This document shows, one piece after another, positions 25,125 to 34,117 of a stretch of DNA of 64,000 nt. How positions within the stretch are numbered: the first letter of the stretch is position 1; each line of letters begins with the position of its first letter. The DNA is from Maribacter forsetii DSM 18668. GTDB taxonomy: Bacteria > Bacteroidota > Bacteroidia > Flavobacteriales > Flavobacteriaceae. The notes below the pieces were generated by a model that had not been told where the DNA came from, did not search any database, and saw nothing but the letters and a program-made list of their open reading frames with translations. A program made the translations under genes and the position numbers. The stretch is from the NCBI RefSeq assembly GCF_000744105.1, contig NZ_JQLH01000001.1:3348001-3412000 (forward strand), written 5' to 3'.

Positions 25125-27578
25125 ATGAAACTAATTCTACGCTACACATTATTTTTAATTCCCTTTCTAGGTTTATCCCAATTAAAATCCCCTTCAGAAT
25201 TTTTAGGTTATGAACTAGGAACTCAATTTACCAGACATCATGAAGTTGTTGATTACTACCAATATTTAGCCGAAGCGGAACCTCAGCGCATGAACCTTAT
25301 GGAATACGGTAAAACCAATGAAAGAAGACCTTTATTATTGGCTACTATTTCTACAAAGGAAAATATGCAAAACCTTGATAAAATTAAGGAAGAGCACATG
25401 AAAGGTATTAATGGCGAAGGATCACCAGATAAAGCAATTGTTTGGCTTAGCTATAATGTTCATGGTAATGAAAGCGTAAGTACAGAAGCGTCAATGCAGA
25501 CTATATATGACCTTTTCACTACTAAGAGCAGTTACCTAGATAATATAGTAGTATTGATCGATCCGTGTATTAACCCAGATGGTAGAGATCGTTATGTAAA
25601 TTGGTACAACCAATTTAAAAATTCACCCAACCAGGTAGATCCTAATAGTAAGGAGCATCATGAGAATTGGTGGAGTGGTCGCAGTAACCATTATATGTTC
25701 GATCTTAATAGAGATTGGGCTTGGCTAACACAAGTAGAAAGTCAGCAACGTTTAAAGCAGTTTAATAAATGGTTGCCTCATGTACACGTAGATTTTCATG
25801 AGCAAGGAGTTGACAACCCATATTTTTTTGCCCCTGCCGCAGAGCCTTTTCATGAGGTAATTACGGATTTCCAAAGAGAGTTTCAAGAAACCATAGGTAG
25901 AAACCACGCTAAATATTTTGACGAAAATGGATGGTTCTATTTTACAAAAGAGGTGTTCGATTTACTTTACCCTAGTTATGGTGATACCTACCCTACCTAC
26001 AATGGTGGTATTGGCATGACTTATGAACAAGGTGGTAGCGGTCGTGCTGGCTTAGCCATTACAACTAGCATTGGAGACACCCTTTCTTTAAAAGATAGAA
26101 TAGCACATCATCTTACAACAGGTTTATCTACCGTAGAAGTAGCATCTAAAAATATTTCTAAATTAAATGATGAATTCAAGAAATTCTATCTTAACAAAAA
26201 CTTCAAATACAAAAGTTATGTATTGAACGGTAATCCAGATAAAATTGAAGCTCTAGCAGATTTATTAAGCAAGCATGAAATTGAATACCAAGCAGGTTCA
26301 AAGGCTACAGTCAAAGGCTACAACTATGCTACAGGCAAATCTGGTTCATTAAAAAGTACTGACAAGAGTTTAGTAATTTCTTCAAATCAGCCAAAAAGCA
26401 CTTTGGTTAAAGTACTCTTTGAGCCAATGGCGAAATTAAGTGATTCTGTTACCTATGATATTACCGCATGGTCTTTACCTTATGCTTACGGATTAGATGC
26501 TATTGCAAGTGAAAGCCTTATAAGTAAAACCTACCCGCCACATAACGGTACTGAATATGGAGTTTTAAAACCAGACAGTTACGCTTATTTATCAGACTGG
26601 AATAGTATGAAAGACGCTAGGTTCCTGGCTGAATTATTACGTAACAAGGTACGTGTGCGTTATGCCCATAAACCATTTACATTAGATGGTATTTCTCATG
26701 ATCGTGGTACATTGATCATCACAAAAGGAGATAACAAGCATCTAAAGAATTTCAACGAAGTTCTTAGAACTGCATCTACCAACCTCTCTAAAAATTTAAC
26801 TTCTACCAACACAGGTTTTGTAGAAAGCGGTAAAGATTTTGGTTCTGGTTATGTTGATGTATTACAAGATTTAAAAATTGCCGTACTATCTGGAGAGCCT
26901 ACCTCTACCCTACGTTTTGGAGAAATCTGGAACTTTTTTGAACAACAACTAGACTACCCTATTTCTGTATTGGACGAGGCTTATTTTAGTCGTGTTGATC
27001 TTGCGAAATATGATATTTTAATATTACCTGACGGTCGTGGCTACAACAGTTTCTTAAGCACATATAATAAAGAGAAAATCATGGACTGGGTTAAACGTGG
27101 CGGAAAATTAATTGCCATGGGTGGCGCAATTGATGGTATTACTGCTTCTGATAAGGATTTTGAACTATCTGAAAAAGAAATGCCAAAAGATACTTCTACT
27201 ACTATTGAATCCTTTGAGGTTTCTGAAAGAGAACAGATTAAATCAGCAATTACAGGAGCTATTTTTAAAGCAACGGTTGATAATACAAATCCGTTGGCTT
27301 ATGGGTATGACGACACTTATTTCACGCTTAAACTAGGATCTCGTGCTTATAATTACTTAGAAAACGGAAGTGCTGTTTATTTAAGTGAAGGTGCCAATGA
27401 ACCCGTATCTGGATTTGCAGGTAGTGAAGCAAAGAAGAAGATTGCCGAAACCTTGATCTTTGGGACAGAAGATATCGGTCGCGGACAAGTAATATACATG
27501 GTAGACAACCCTTTATTTAGAGGTTTTTGGGAAAATGGAAAACTATTTTTCGCCAATGCGTTATTTATGGTTAAATAA
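25125..27578 (+). CDS. Secreted M14 family zinc carboxypeptidase
   Basis: An 817-residue exported peptidase. The ATG at 25125 opens a signal peptide (MKLILRYTLFLIPFLGLSQ). The M14 domain occupies about 30-370, with zinc ligands His113 and Glu116 in NVHGNESVSTEA, His225 in VHVDFHEQG, and the catalytic Glu301 in IGMTYEQGG. The C-terminal half includes a class I amidotransferase-like region (LKIAVLSGEPTST, YDILILPDGRGY, KLIAMGGAIDG) found in this large Bacteroidota subgroup. It probably removes C-terminal residues from peptides outside the cytoplasm. The next gene (DUF4177) begins 8 bases later, and one terminator serves both. Confidence 0.92.
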   Translation: MKLILRYTLFLIPFLGLSQLKSPSEFLGYELGTQFTRHHEVVDYYQYLAEAEPQRMNLMEYGKTNERRPLLLATISTKENMQNLDKIKEEHMKGINGEGSPDKAIVWLSYNVHGNESVSTEASMQTIYDLFTTKSSYLDNIVVLIDPCINPDGRDRYVNWYNQFKNSPNQVDPNSKEHHENWWSGRSNHYMFDLNRDWAWLTQVESQQRLKQFNKWLPHVHVDFHEQGVDNPYFFAPAAEPFHEVITDFQREFQETIGRNHAKYFDENGWFYFTKEVFDLLYPSYGDTYPTYNGGIGMTYEQGGSGRAGLAITTSIGDTLSLKDRIAHHLTTGLSTVEVASKNISKLNDEFKKFYLNKNFKYKSYVLNGNPDKIEALADLLSKHEIEYQAGSKATVKGYNYATGKSGSLKSTDKSLVISSNQPKSTLVKVLFEPMAKLSDSVTYDITAWSLPYAYGLDAIASESLISKTYPPHNGTEYGVLKPDSYAYLSDWNSMKDARFLAELLRNKVRVRYAHKPFTLDGISHDRGTLIITKGDNKHLKNFNEVLRTASTNLSKNLTSTNTGFVESGKDFGSGYVDVLQDLKIAVLSGEPTSTLRFGEIWNFFEQQLDYPISVLDEAYFSRVDLAKYDILILPDGRGYNSFLSTYNKEKIMDWVKRGGKLIAMGGAIDGITASDKDFELSEKEMPKDTSTTIESFEVSEREQIKSAITGAIFKATVDNTNPLAYGYDDTYFTLKLGSRAYNYLENGSAVYLSEGANEPVSGFAGSEAKKKIAETLIFGTEDIGRGQVIYMVDNPLFRGFWENGKLFFANALFMVK

Positions 27579-27586
27579 AAAACAAT

Positions 27587-27781
27587 ATGAAAGAATATAA
27601 AGTTGAAACCCTCCTTTTTCGTTCTAAATTAACTTTTGATAGACATCATTTAGCGAAGTCATCAAATATAGCAATTCAAGAAAAACTAGACGAGTATGCT
27701 AAAAATGGATGGCGTTTAGTATCGACCAATACTACAGAATATAGTATGGATATGTATGTTTATCTGTATTTTGAAAAGTAA
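27587..27781 (+). CDS. DUF4177 domain-containing small protein
   Basis: A 64-residue protein with the DUF4177 layout: an N-terminal strand (KEYKVETLLF), a helix (SNIAIQEKLDEYAKNGWRLVST, with the conserved NGWRLV core) and a final strand (YVYLYFEK). It has no signal peptide. Proteins of this family are small and uncharacterised. It lies 8 bases after the M14 peptidase and is followed by an intrinsic terminator, so it is the second gene of that unit. The context does not reveal a role. Confidence 0.85.
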   Translation: MKEYKVETLLFRSKLTFDRHHLAKSSNIAIQEKLDEYAKNGWRLVSTNTTEYSMDMYVYLYFEK

Positions 27782-27808
27782 AATAACACAAATAAACGTC
27801 TAGTTTAG

Positions 27809-27851
27809 ATATCCCTGAAACAGCTAAAATCGTTTTAGGGATATTTTATTT
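27809..27851 (+). terminator. Intrinsic terminator after the DUF4177 gene
   Basis: Arms ATATCCCTGAAAC and GTTTTAGGGATAT (one G-T pair) with a 10-base loop, followed by TTATTTTAT. Confidence 0.85.
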
Positions 27852-27939
27852 TATAGCTTCATGGCACTGCTCCCAACAAATACGCATCTTTTGCGTTAAA
27901 ATAGAAGACACTAACCTGTTAGTGCAAAAACCACCACCA

Positions 27940-30309
27940 ATGCCAAACAACCAAGATCAAATAAATGCATTAATGCAAAAGTTAGAACTGCTTTTAAAAA
28001 AGCAGCAAGACTTTAATATTGAGGTAAATGAAATTCGTAGGGATATTCAAATTCTTAGAAACACCCAGGCAATAAAATTCAACGAAGAGTCTACTGAACA
28101 AACAACTAAACCTGAAGCGGTAAGTATTGAAAAAGAGGCTGAAATAACTGATAAAGTAGTAGAAATTGAAACTCCTGCTCCTGTTCAAGTTCCAATAGAA
28201 ATTGCTTCTATACAAGAAGAACCTAAAAAAATTCCTGAAAAGAAAATAAAACTTCCAAAAGGTAAATCTAATCTTGAGAAATTTATTGGGGAAAACCTTA
28301 TCAATAAAATTGGGATACTTATTACCGTAATTGGTGTTGGTATTGGTGCAAAATATTCTATTGAAAATAACTTAATTAGTCCGCTAACCAGAATTATACT
28401 CGGTTATTTGGTAGGCATTGGCTTATTAGGATTCGGATTTAAGCTAAAAGCAAAATACCTAAGCTACAGCGCTGTTCTTGTAAGTGGTGCTTTGGCTATC
28501 CTTTATTTCTTAACCTATATCGCTTACGACCTTTATGGGCTATTCCCACAGATGGTAGCGTTTGGTATTATGCTATTATTTACCATTTTTGGGGTTGTAG
28601 CCGCACTGAGTTACAACAAGCAGATTATTGCTCATATTGGTCTAGTAGGGGCTTACGCCGTACCTTTTCTTTTAAGCAATGATTCTGGCAATGTTACTGC
28701 ACTATTTAGTTATATCGCCCTAATTAATATCGGTCTCTTAGTTATTTCGTTTAAAAAATATTGGAAAGCACTTTATTACGTAGCCTTTGCATTCACCTGG
28801 CTTATTTATGGATCTTGGTATATATTCTCTAGCTACGATGAAGATTTCTATATTGGTTTTGGGTTTTTAGCGCTATTCTTCACATTGTTCTACGCTACGT
28901 TTTTAGCGTTTAAATTAATAAAATCCGAAAAATTCCAAGTTGCTGATATTATTCTAATCATGCTGAATTCGTTCATATTTTACGGATTTGGTATTGCCTG
29001 GCTCTATGATTATGAAGGTGGAGAATTTTATTTAGGTTTATTCACCCTATTGAATGCACTTATTCATTTTGTGATAACGGTAATTATCTTCAAAAGAAAA
29101 TTAGCCGATCGAAAGCTATTCTTCTTAACCTCTGGGTTTGTACTTACGTTTATTACCATAGCGGTACCTGTTCAATTAGATGGCAATTGGGTAACATTAT
29201 TTTGGGCTTTTGAAGCCGCATTATTATTTTGGATCGGGCGCACCAAAAAAGTCAAATTCTATGAATACCTTTCCTATATTTTGGTTGCTCTAGCATTCTT
29301 AAGCTTAACAATGGACTGGGCAGAAAGGTACTCGTATATGAATACCACAGATGAATGGAGCCTATTGTCGAACACTACGTTTTTAACTTCGATACTTTGC
29401 GTTGCCGTATTCGGATTCATGAATTGGATTCAAACAAAGTTCAGTACTGAAAAACCTTCTATAGTTCAACAGATAATGACATTTGGTATTCCTGCTTTGT
29501 TTATAGGAACCCTCTACTTTGCCTTCTATCTTGAAATTGAACAATATTGGAACAATGCCTTTCAGTTATCTAAAATAGAGATATCAAGTACCTCTGGCGA
29601 ATACCCTGAGTACAACTACAATCTCATAGATTTTGAAGCTATTTGGTTGATACATTACACCATGTTTTTTATTAGCGTTTTAAGTTTCGTAAATATTTTA
29701 AAAATCAAAAACAAGATATTAGGAATTGTGGCCTTAGGCTCCGCGCTTTTAATGACTATAATATTCCTTACTATCGGACTTTATACCTTAAGCGAGCTTC
29801 GTGAAAATTACCTTTCACAGCAACTTACAGAATTTTACAATATAGGAGCATATAACATATACATACGTTATATTTCATTTGCATTTCTTACACTTCTTCT
29901 ATTCGCCATTTATAAATTAGCACAGCAAGAGTATTTAAAATTCAATTATAAAATTCCGTTTGAAATTCTAATGCATACCACAATTATATGGGTAGCAAGT
30001 AGCGAATTATTAAATTGGATGGATATATCCGGATCTGAACAATCTTATAAGCTAGGCCTTAGTATTCTTTGGGGCGTATATGCGCTACTTCTAATCGCAT
30101 TAGGTATTTGGAAAAAGAAAAAATACTTGCGAATTGGTGCTATTATACTATTTTCTATTACGTTAATTAAGTTGTTCTTCTATGATATTTCATCTTTGAA
30201 TACTATTTCTAAGACAATCGTATTTGTATCATTGGGTGTCTTATTATTGATTATTTCATTTCTTTACAACAAATACAAATACATAATTTCAGATGAGACT
30301 GAACAATAG
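27940..30309 (+). CDS. DUF2339 family polytopic membrane protein
   Basis: A 789-residue integral membrane protein. The ATG at 27940 is preferred to an in-frame GTG at 27922. Residues 1-110 are cytoplasmic with a coiled coil (NALMQKLELLLKKQQDF) and an acidic, Pro-rich linker. The entry segment NLEKFIGENLINKIGILITV begins a long array of roughly twenty membrane helices, ending near the C-terminus with KIFFYDISSLN-like segment KLFFYDISSLNTISKTIVFV. This matches DUF2339, whose role is unknown. It overlaps the DUF3999 gene by 17 bases; these two families occur together widely, which suggests a membrane complex. Transport or envelope function is possible but unproven. Confidence 0.9.
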   Translation: MPNNQDQINALMQKLELLLKKQQDFNIEVNEIRRDIQILRNTQAIKFNEESTEQTTKPEAVSIEKEAEITDKVVEIETPAPVQVPIEIASIQEEPKKIPEKKIKLPKGKSNLEKFIGENLINKIGILITVIGVGIGAKYSIENNLISPLTRIILGYLVGIGLLGFGFKLKAKYLSYSAVLVSGALAILYFLTYIAYDLYGLFPQMVAFGIMLLFTIFGVVAALSYNKQIIAHIGLVGAYAVPFLLSNDSGNVTALFSYIALINIGLLVISFKKYWKALYYVAFAFTWLIYGSWYIFSSYDEDFYIGFGFLALFFTLFYATFLAFKLIKSEKFQVADIILIMLNSFIFYGFGIAWLYDYEGGEFYLGLFTLLNALIHFVITVIIFKRKLADRKLFFLTSGFVLTFITIAVPVQLDGNWVTLFWAFEAALLFWIGRTKKVKFYEYLSYILVALAFLSLTMDWAERYSYMNTTDEWSLLSNTTFLTSILCVAVFGFMNWIQTKFSTEKPSIVQQIMTFGIPALFIGTLYFAFYLEIEQYWNNAFQLSKIEISSTSGEYPEYNYNLIDFEAIWLIHYTMFFISVLSFVNILKIKNKILGIVALGSALLMTIIFLTIGLYTLSELRENYLSQQLTEFYNIGAYNIYIRYISFAFLTLLLFAIYKLAQQEYLKFNYKIPFEILMHTTIIWVASSELLNWMDISGSEQSYKLGLSILWGVYALLLIALGIWKKKKYLRIGAIILFSITLIKLFFYDISSLNTISKTIVFVSLGVLLLIISFLYNKYKYIISDETEQ

Positions 30310-31519
30310 CGTTTTAACAATACTTGCCTTTTTATCTATTTCAGTTTGTTTCGGACAGATGGATTCCTATTCCAAAAAGATAGCGTTAAAGGGTATCGAA
30401 AATCAATGGCATACTATTGAAGTACCTAACCAAGTATTTGAAAATGTAAATGCCAACATGAGCGATATTCGCGTTTATGGGGTTACCGCTACCGATACTA
30501 TTGAAGCACCGTACTTACACAAAGTTTCCAAAGCTGAAGTTTCCAATTCAGAGATATCTTTCAATCTAATAAATAGCGTCAATAATTCTAAAGGTTACTT
30601 TTATACTTATGAGCTACCCCAAAAGGAAACTATTAATGAGATACTACTAAACATAGAAGACCTAAATTTTAATTGGGAAATTACACTAGAAGGTAGTCAA
30701 CATCAGAAACAATGGTTTACTATTCTAGAAGACTATCGTATTTTATCTATCAACAATGACCAGACAAACTATTCGTTTACTACATTAAAGTTTCCAGATG
30801 CTAGCTTTAGATATTACAGAGTATTAATAAAGAGTAAGGAAAAGCCAAATCTAACATCTGTACATATTACCAAAAAGGCTGAAAAGGCTGCCACTTATCG
30901 CGATTATGAGGTTAGTGATTTCCAGATTTCTAAAGAAGACAAAAAAACGATTATAGACATTGATTTAAAAAACCGTGTACCCCTCAACCGACTAGAGTTT
31001 ACGGTCGATGATAAAATTGATTACTACCGATCAATTTCTATTCATTATTTGGTTGATAGCGTAAAGACCGAAAAAGGTTATTACCATAATTACAGACCTT
31101 TAGCTACAAAGACGCTTTCTTCAATGGAGGATAACAGCTTTCAATTACCTGGTACTTTAACACAAAAACTACGTGTTATCATCTTAAACAATGATAATCA
31201 ACCTTTAAAAATATCTAATGTAAAACTTAAAGGATACCTGCATACGTTAACCACTCGTTTTACAGAACCGGCTACTTACTATCTGGTTTACGGTAAACCT
31301 AATGGCAACTTTCCTAATTACGATATATCAAAAACCACGGTTACTTTACCAGATAATATTACAAAACTAGATTTTGGTAGCGTGGTAGAAATACCTAAAC
31401 CAGAAACTGAAACAACCAATCCTTTATTTGAAAACAAATGGTGGTTGTGGGTTATTATTGGTGTTGTAATTGCTTTGCTAGGGTATTTTACCATTGGGAT
31501 GATGAAGAAGGAGCTTTAG
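30293..31519 (+). CDS. DUF3999 family exported membrane-anchored protein
   Basis: A 408-residue protein with signal peptide (MRLNNSVLTILAFLSISVCFG), a large periplasmic part and a C-terminal membrane anchor (WWLWVIIGVVIALLGYFTIGMM) followed by KKEL. The body opens IALKGIENQWHTIEVPNQVF and contains discoidin-like beta-sandwich segments (INEILLNIEDLNFNWEITLEGS, FRYYRVLIKS), as in the DUF3999 family. It starts inside the last codons of the DUF2339 gene (17-base overlap), so the two are translationally coupled and probably act together. Function unknown; carbohydrate or envelope contact is only a guess from the discoidin-like fold. Confidence 0.85.
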   Translation: MRLNNSVLTILAFLSISVCFGQMDSYSKKIALKGIENQWHTIEVPNQVFENVNANMSDIRVYGVTATDTIEAPYLHKVSKAEVSNSEISFNLINSVNNSKGYFYTYELPQKETINEILLNIEDLNFNWEITLEGSQHQKQWFTILEDYRILSINNDQTNYSFTTLKFPDASFRYYRVLIKSKEKPNLTSVHITKKAEKAATYRDYEVSDFQISKEDKKTIIDIDLKNRVPLNRLEFTVDDKIDYYRSISIHYLVDSVKTEKGYYHNYRPLATKTLSSMEDNSFQLPGTLTQKLRVIILNNDNQPLKISNVKLKGYLHTLTTRFTEPATYYLVYGKPNGNFPNYDISKTTVTLPDNITKLDFGSVVEIPKPETETTNPLFENKWWLWVIIGVVIALLGYFTIGMMKKEL

Positions 31520-31584
31520 TTGTTTTTATCAAATGATTTACTATATAAAGTGGACACAACTAATTTTTAAAATCAAATATCAAC

Positions 31585-31598
31585 TAGTTACGTAACTA
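31585..31598. promoter_or_regulatory. Perfect 14-bp palindrome upstream of the LpxR-like gene
   Basis: TAGTTACGTAACTA is a perfect dyad, 139 bases before the ATG at 31738, in a gap without genes. It resembles an operator of a dimeric regulator; no regulator can be assigned. Confidence 0.35.
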
Positions 31599-31737
31599 AG
31601 TTCAAACACATCTCTCTGATCTGGGAATCAATAAATAAACCATTGCTATATAAATTATAATCTGATGTAAAAGTGGTTAATATAATTTAACTTACCAATA
31701 GGCAAAACCTTCATGAAATTACATCGTAAGTAGTTTG

Positions 31738-32694
31738 ATGAAATATTACATTCTATTACTGCTTCTACTTCCAACAGTTCTTTTAAGTCAAAAAATAGAC
31801 CATCTTGCCTCTTTCAGAGATATGGGTAGTGAAAGCTATTTCCGATTTAATTATGACAATGATTTTTTCGCTGCATCAGATAAAAATTACACGCAAGGCT
31901 ATAGTTTTGAGTATGCAAATCCAAGCTTAAAGAAAAATCCAGTAAACCATATTTTCATCAAGCCTAAAGGTAATCACTTCACTTACGGATTATCACTAGA
32001 ACATATCGGCTATACACCTAGTGATTTTGTTAGTCCAGATATACAAATTGATGATAGACCCTTTGCTGCTGCTATATATCTTAAGAGTTTTGCTGTTGCA
32101 GCAAATACCATTAAAAAATCAAGATTATCTCAATCGTTAAGTTTAGGACTTTTTGGTCCGGGGGCATTTGGCAGAGAAATGCAAACAGCAATTCATAAAC
32201 TTATTGAAAACAAAACTCCCGGTGGTTGGGACAATCAAATTCAGAACGATTTAGTGTTGAACTATAAAATTGGCTACGAGAAACAAATATTCAATTATAA
32301 AAACATAGTAAATACACAAGCAATAACTTCGCTACAACTAGGCACCTTATTTACAAATGCATCGGTGGGATTTAATTCTACTATCGGACTATTAGATCAT
32401 CCGTTCGCTAGAAACAGCACACCTTCAAAGTTTAAATTTTATGCTTTTGTACAGCCAACAGTACATGTCGTTGGTTTTGATGCCACCTTGCAAGGCGGCA
32501 TTTTTACCAATGATAATCCTTATACCATATCTTCAAAAAATATAGAAAGGATAACCGCACAAATCGACTACGGACTCATTATAAAATACAGAAAATTATA
32601 TTTAGAATATAGCCGAACATCAATTACCAAAGAGTTCACCTTTGGTAATTCTGCCAATTGGGGCGGTTTTAAAACAGGATTTCTATTTAATTAG
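31738..32694 (+). CDS. LpxR-like outer-membrane lipid A deacylase
   Basis: A 318-residue outer-membrane barrel protein starting at the ATG 31738 (an adjacent in-frame TTG precedes it), with signal peptide MKYYILLLLLLPTVLLSQ. It matches the DUF2219/LpxR family: the early DNDFFAASDKNYTQGYSFEY segment with the Asn-Asp pair and Thr, DDRPFAAAIYL, and GAFGREMQTAIHKLIENKTPGGWDNQ carrying the active-site His and Glu region and the conserved GWDxQ. LpxR removes the 3'-linked acyl chains from lipid A in Salmonella. Whether this homologue does so is inference. Its last 8 bases overlap the 3' end of rimO on the other strand. Confidence 0.88.
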   Translation: MKYYILLLLLLPTVLLSQKIDHLASFRDMGSESYFRFNYDNDFFAASDKNYTQGYSFEYANPSLKKNPVNHIFIKPKGNHFTYGLSLEHIGYTPSDFVSPDIQIDDRPFAAAIYLKSFAVAANTIKKSRLSQSLSLGLFGPGAFGREMQTAIHKLIENKTPGGWDNQIQNDLVLNYKIGYEKQIFNYKNIVNTQAITSLQLGTLFTNASVGFNSTIGLLDHPFARNSTPSKFKFYAFVQPTVHVVGFDATLQGGIFTNDNPYTISSKNIERITAQIDYGLIIKYRKLYLEYSRTSITKEFTFGNSANWGGFKTGFLFN

Positions 32695-34000
32695 ATGATA
32701 CAACAGGTTCACCGTAAAGATCAAAGTCAGCCGCTTCTGTAATCTTAATATTTACAAACTCACCTTGCTTTACATAATGCTTAGTTACATCTATCAACAC
32801 CTCGTTATCAACATCTGGAGAATCAAATTCTGTTCTTCCTACAAAGTAGTTACCTTCTTTACGATCTATAATACAACGAAACGTCTCCCCTACTTTCTTT
32901 TGGTTCAATTCCCAAGAAATTTGAGATTGAATTTCCATGATAATATTGGCACGCTCTTGTTTTACTTCTTCAGGTACATCGTCTACCAAAGTATAGGCAT
33001 GAGTATTTTCTTCATGGCTATAGGTAAAACAACCTAAACGCTCAAAACGCATGGCAATTACCCAGTTTTTAAGAATCTCAAAATCTTCTTCAGTTTCACC
33101 AGGGTAACCAACAATCAAAGTAGTTCTAATGGTCATTTCCGGAACTGCAGCTCTAAACTCCTTTAACAACTTAGTTGTTTTAGCTTCTGTGGTACCACGA
33201 CGCATACTTTTAAGAATACGGTCAGATATGTGTTGTAATGGAATATCTAAATAGTTACAAACCTTTGGCTCTCTATTCATTACATCTAATACATCCATCG
33301 GAAAACCTGCAGGAAACGCGTAATGTAAACGTATCCATTCTATACCTTCAATTTTTACCAAAGCTTCTAAAAGCTCGGCAAGGTTTCTTTTCTTATATAA
33401 ATCTAACCCGTAATACGTTAAATCTTGAGCAATTAAAATAAGCTCTTTTACACCTTTTGCCGCAAGTTTTTCAGCCTCTGTCACCAATTCTTCAATTGGA
33501 GTACTCTTGTGCTTACCACGCATTAAAGGAATTGCACAAAAAGAGCAAGGTCTATCACAACCTTCTGCAATTTTCAAATACGCATAATTCTTAGGTGTCG
33601 TCGTCAAACGCTCACCAATCAACTCATGTTTATAATCTGCACCCAGTGCTTTTAACAAACCTGGTAACTCACTGGTACCAAAGTATTCGTCAACATTAGG
33701 AATCTCTTTTTGTAAATCTGGCTTGTAACGCTCACTTAAGCAACCAGTAACAAAAACTTTATCTACGGCACCATCTTCTTTCTTTTGAACATATTCTAAA
33801 ATGGTATTAACACTTTGCTCTTTAGCATTGGCAATAAAGCCACAGGTGTTAATTACGACTATGTTTCCTTCTTCTTCATGAACAACTTCTTTGTCGTTTG
33901 CCTTCAATTGGCCCATGAGTACTTCAGAATCATATACATTCTTTGAACAACCTAGAGTTACTACGTTGATTTTGTTCTTCTTAAGAGTTTTTGTCCTCAT
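32687..34000 (-). CDS. rimO: Ribosomal protein uS12 methylthiotransferase RimO
   Basis: RimO is a radical-SAM enzyme that methylthiolates Asp89 (E. coli numbering) of ribosomal protein S12. The 437-residue protein has the three N-terminal cysteines of the auxiliary cluster (Cys18 in TLGCSKN, Cys53 in INTCGF, Cys87 in VTGCLSE), the radical-SAM CxxxCxxC as Cys148, 152, 155 in EGCDRPCSFCAIP, and a C-terminal TRAM domain (about 370-432). RimO rather than MiaB is indicated by the spacing and by FLDIPLQH-like YLDIPLQHISDRIL and GCFTYSHEE. It is transcribed alone from its own -7 box and converges on the LpxR-like gene with an 8-base overlap. Confidence 0.95.
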   Translation of the reverse strand: MRTKTLKKNKINVVTLGCSKNVYDSEVLMGQLKANDKEVVHEEEGNIVVINTCGFIANAKEQSVNTILEYVQKKEDGAVDKVFVTGCLSERYKPDLQKEIPNVDEYFGTSELPGLLKALGADYKHELIGERLTTTPKNYAYLKIAEGCDRPCSFCAIPLMRGKHKSTPIEELVTEAEKLAAKGVKELILIAQDLTYYGLDLYKKRNLAELLEALVKIEGIEWIRLHYAFPAGFPMDVLDVMNREPKVCNYLDIPLQHISDRILKSMRRGTTEAKTTKLLKEFRAAVPEMTIRTTLIVGYPGETEEDFEILKNWVIAMRFERLGCFTYSHEENTHAYTLVDDVPEEVKQERANIIMEIQSQISWELNQKKVGETFRCIIDRKEGNYFVGRTEFDSPDVDNEVLIDVTKHYVKQGEFVNIKITEAADFDLYGEPVVSSN

Positions 34001-34016
34001 AATTTAAATTGGGGTG

Positions 34017-34024
34017 CAAAAATA
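34017..34024 (-). promoter_or_regulatory. Putative -7 box (TAnnTTTG) for rimO
   Basis: Reads TATTTTTG on the minus strand, 16 bases before the rimO ATG. Confidence 0.5.
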
Positions 34025-34117
34025 CGATTTGGGTACTTAAAAACGTTAGATATGGACAAATTTACTTGTAATCTTTATTTGATTACAGTTTATCAAGACC
34101 CAAATCTTAAATTAACC

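Noticed and set aside
31545..31560. AAAGTGGACAC, reminiscent of an insertion-sequence end
   Set aside because: No second inverted end, transposase fragment or target duplication is visible in the gap or neighbours.
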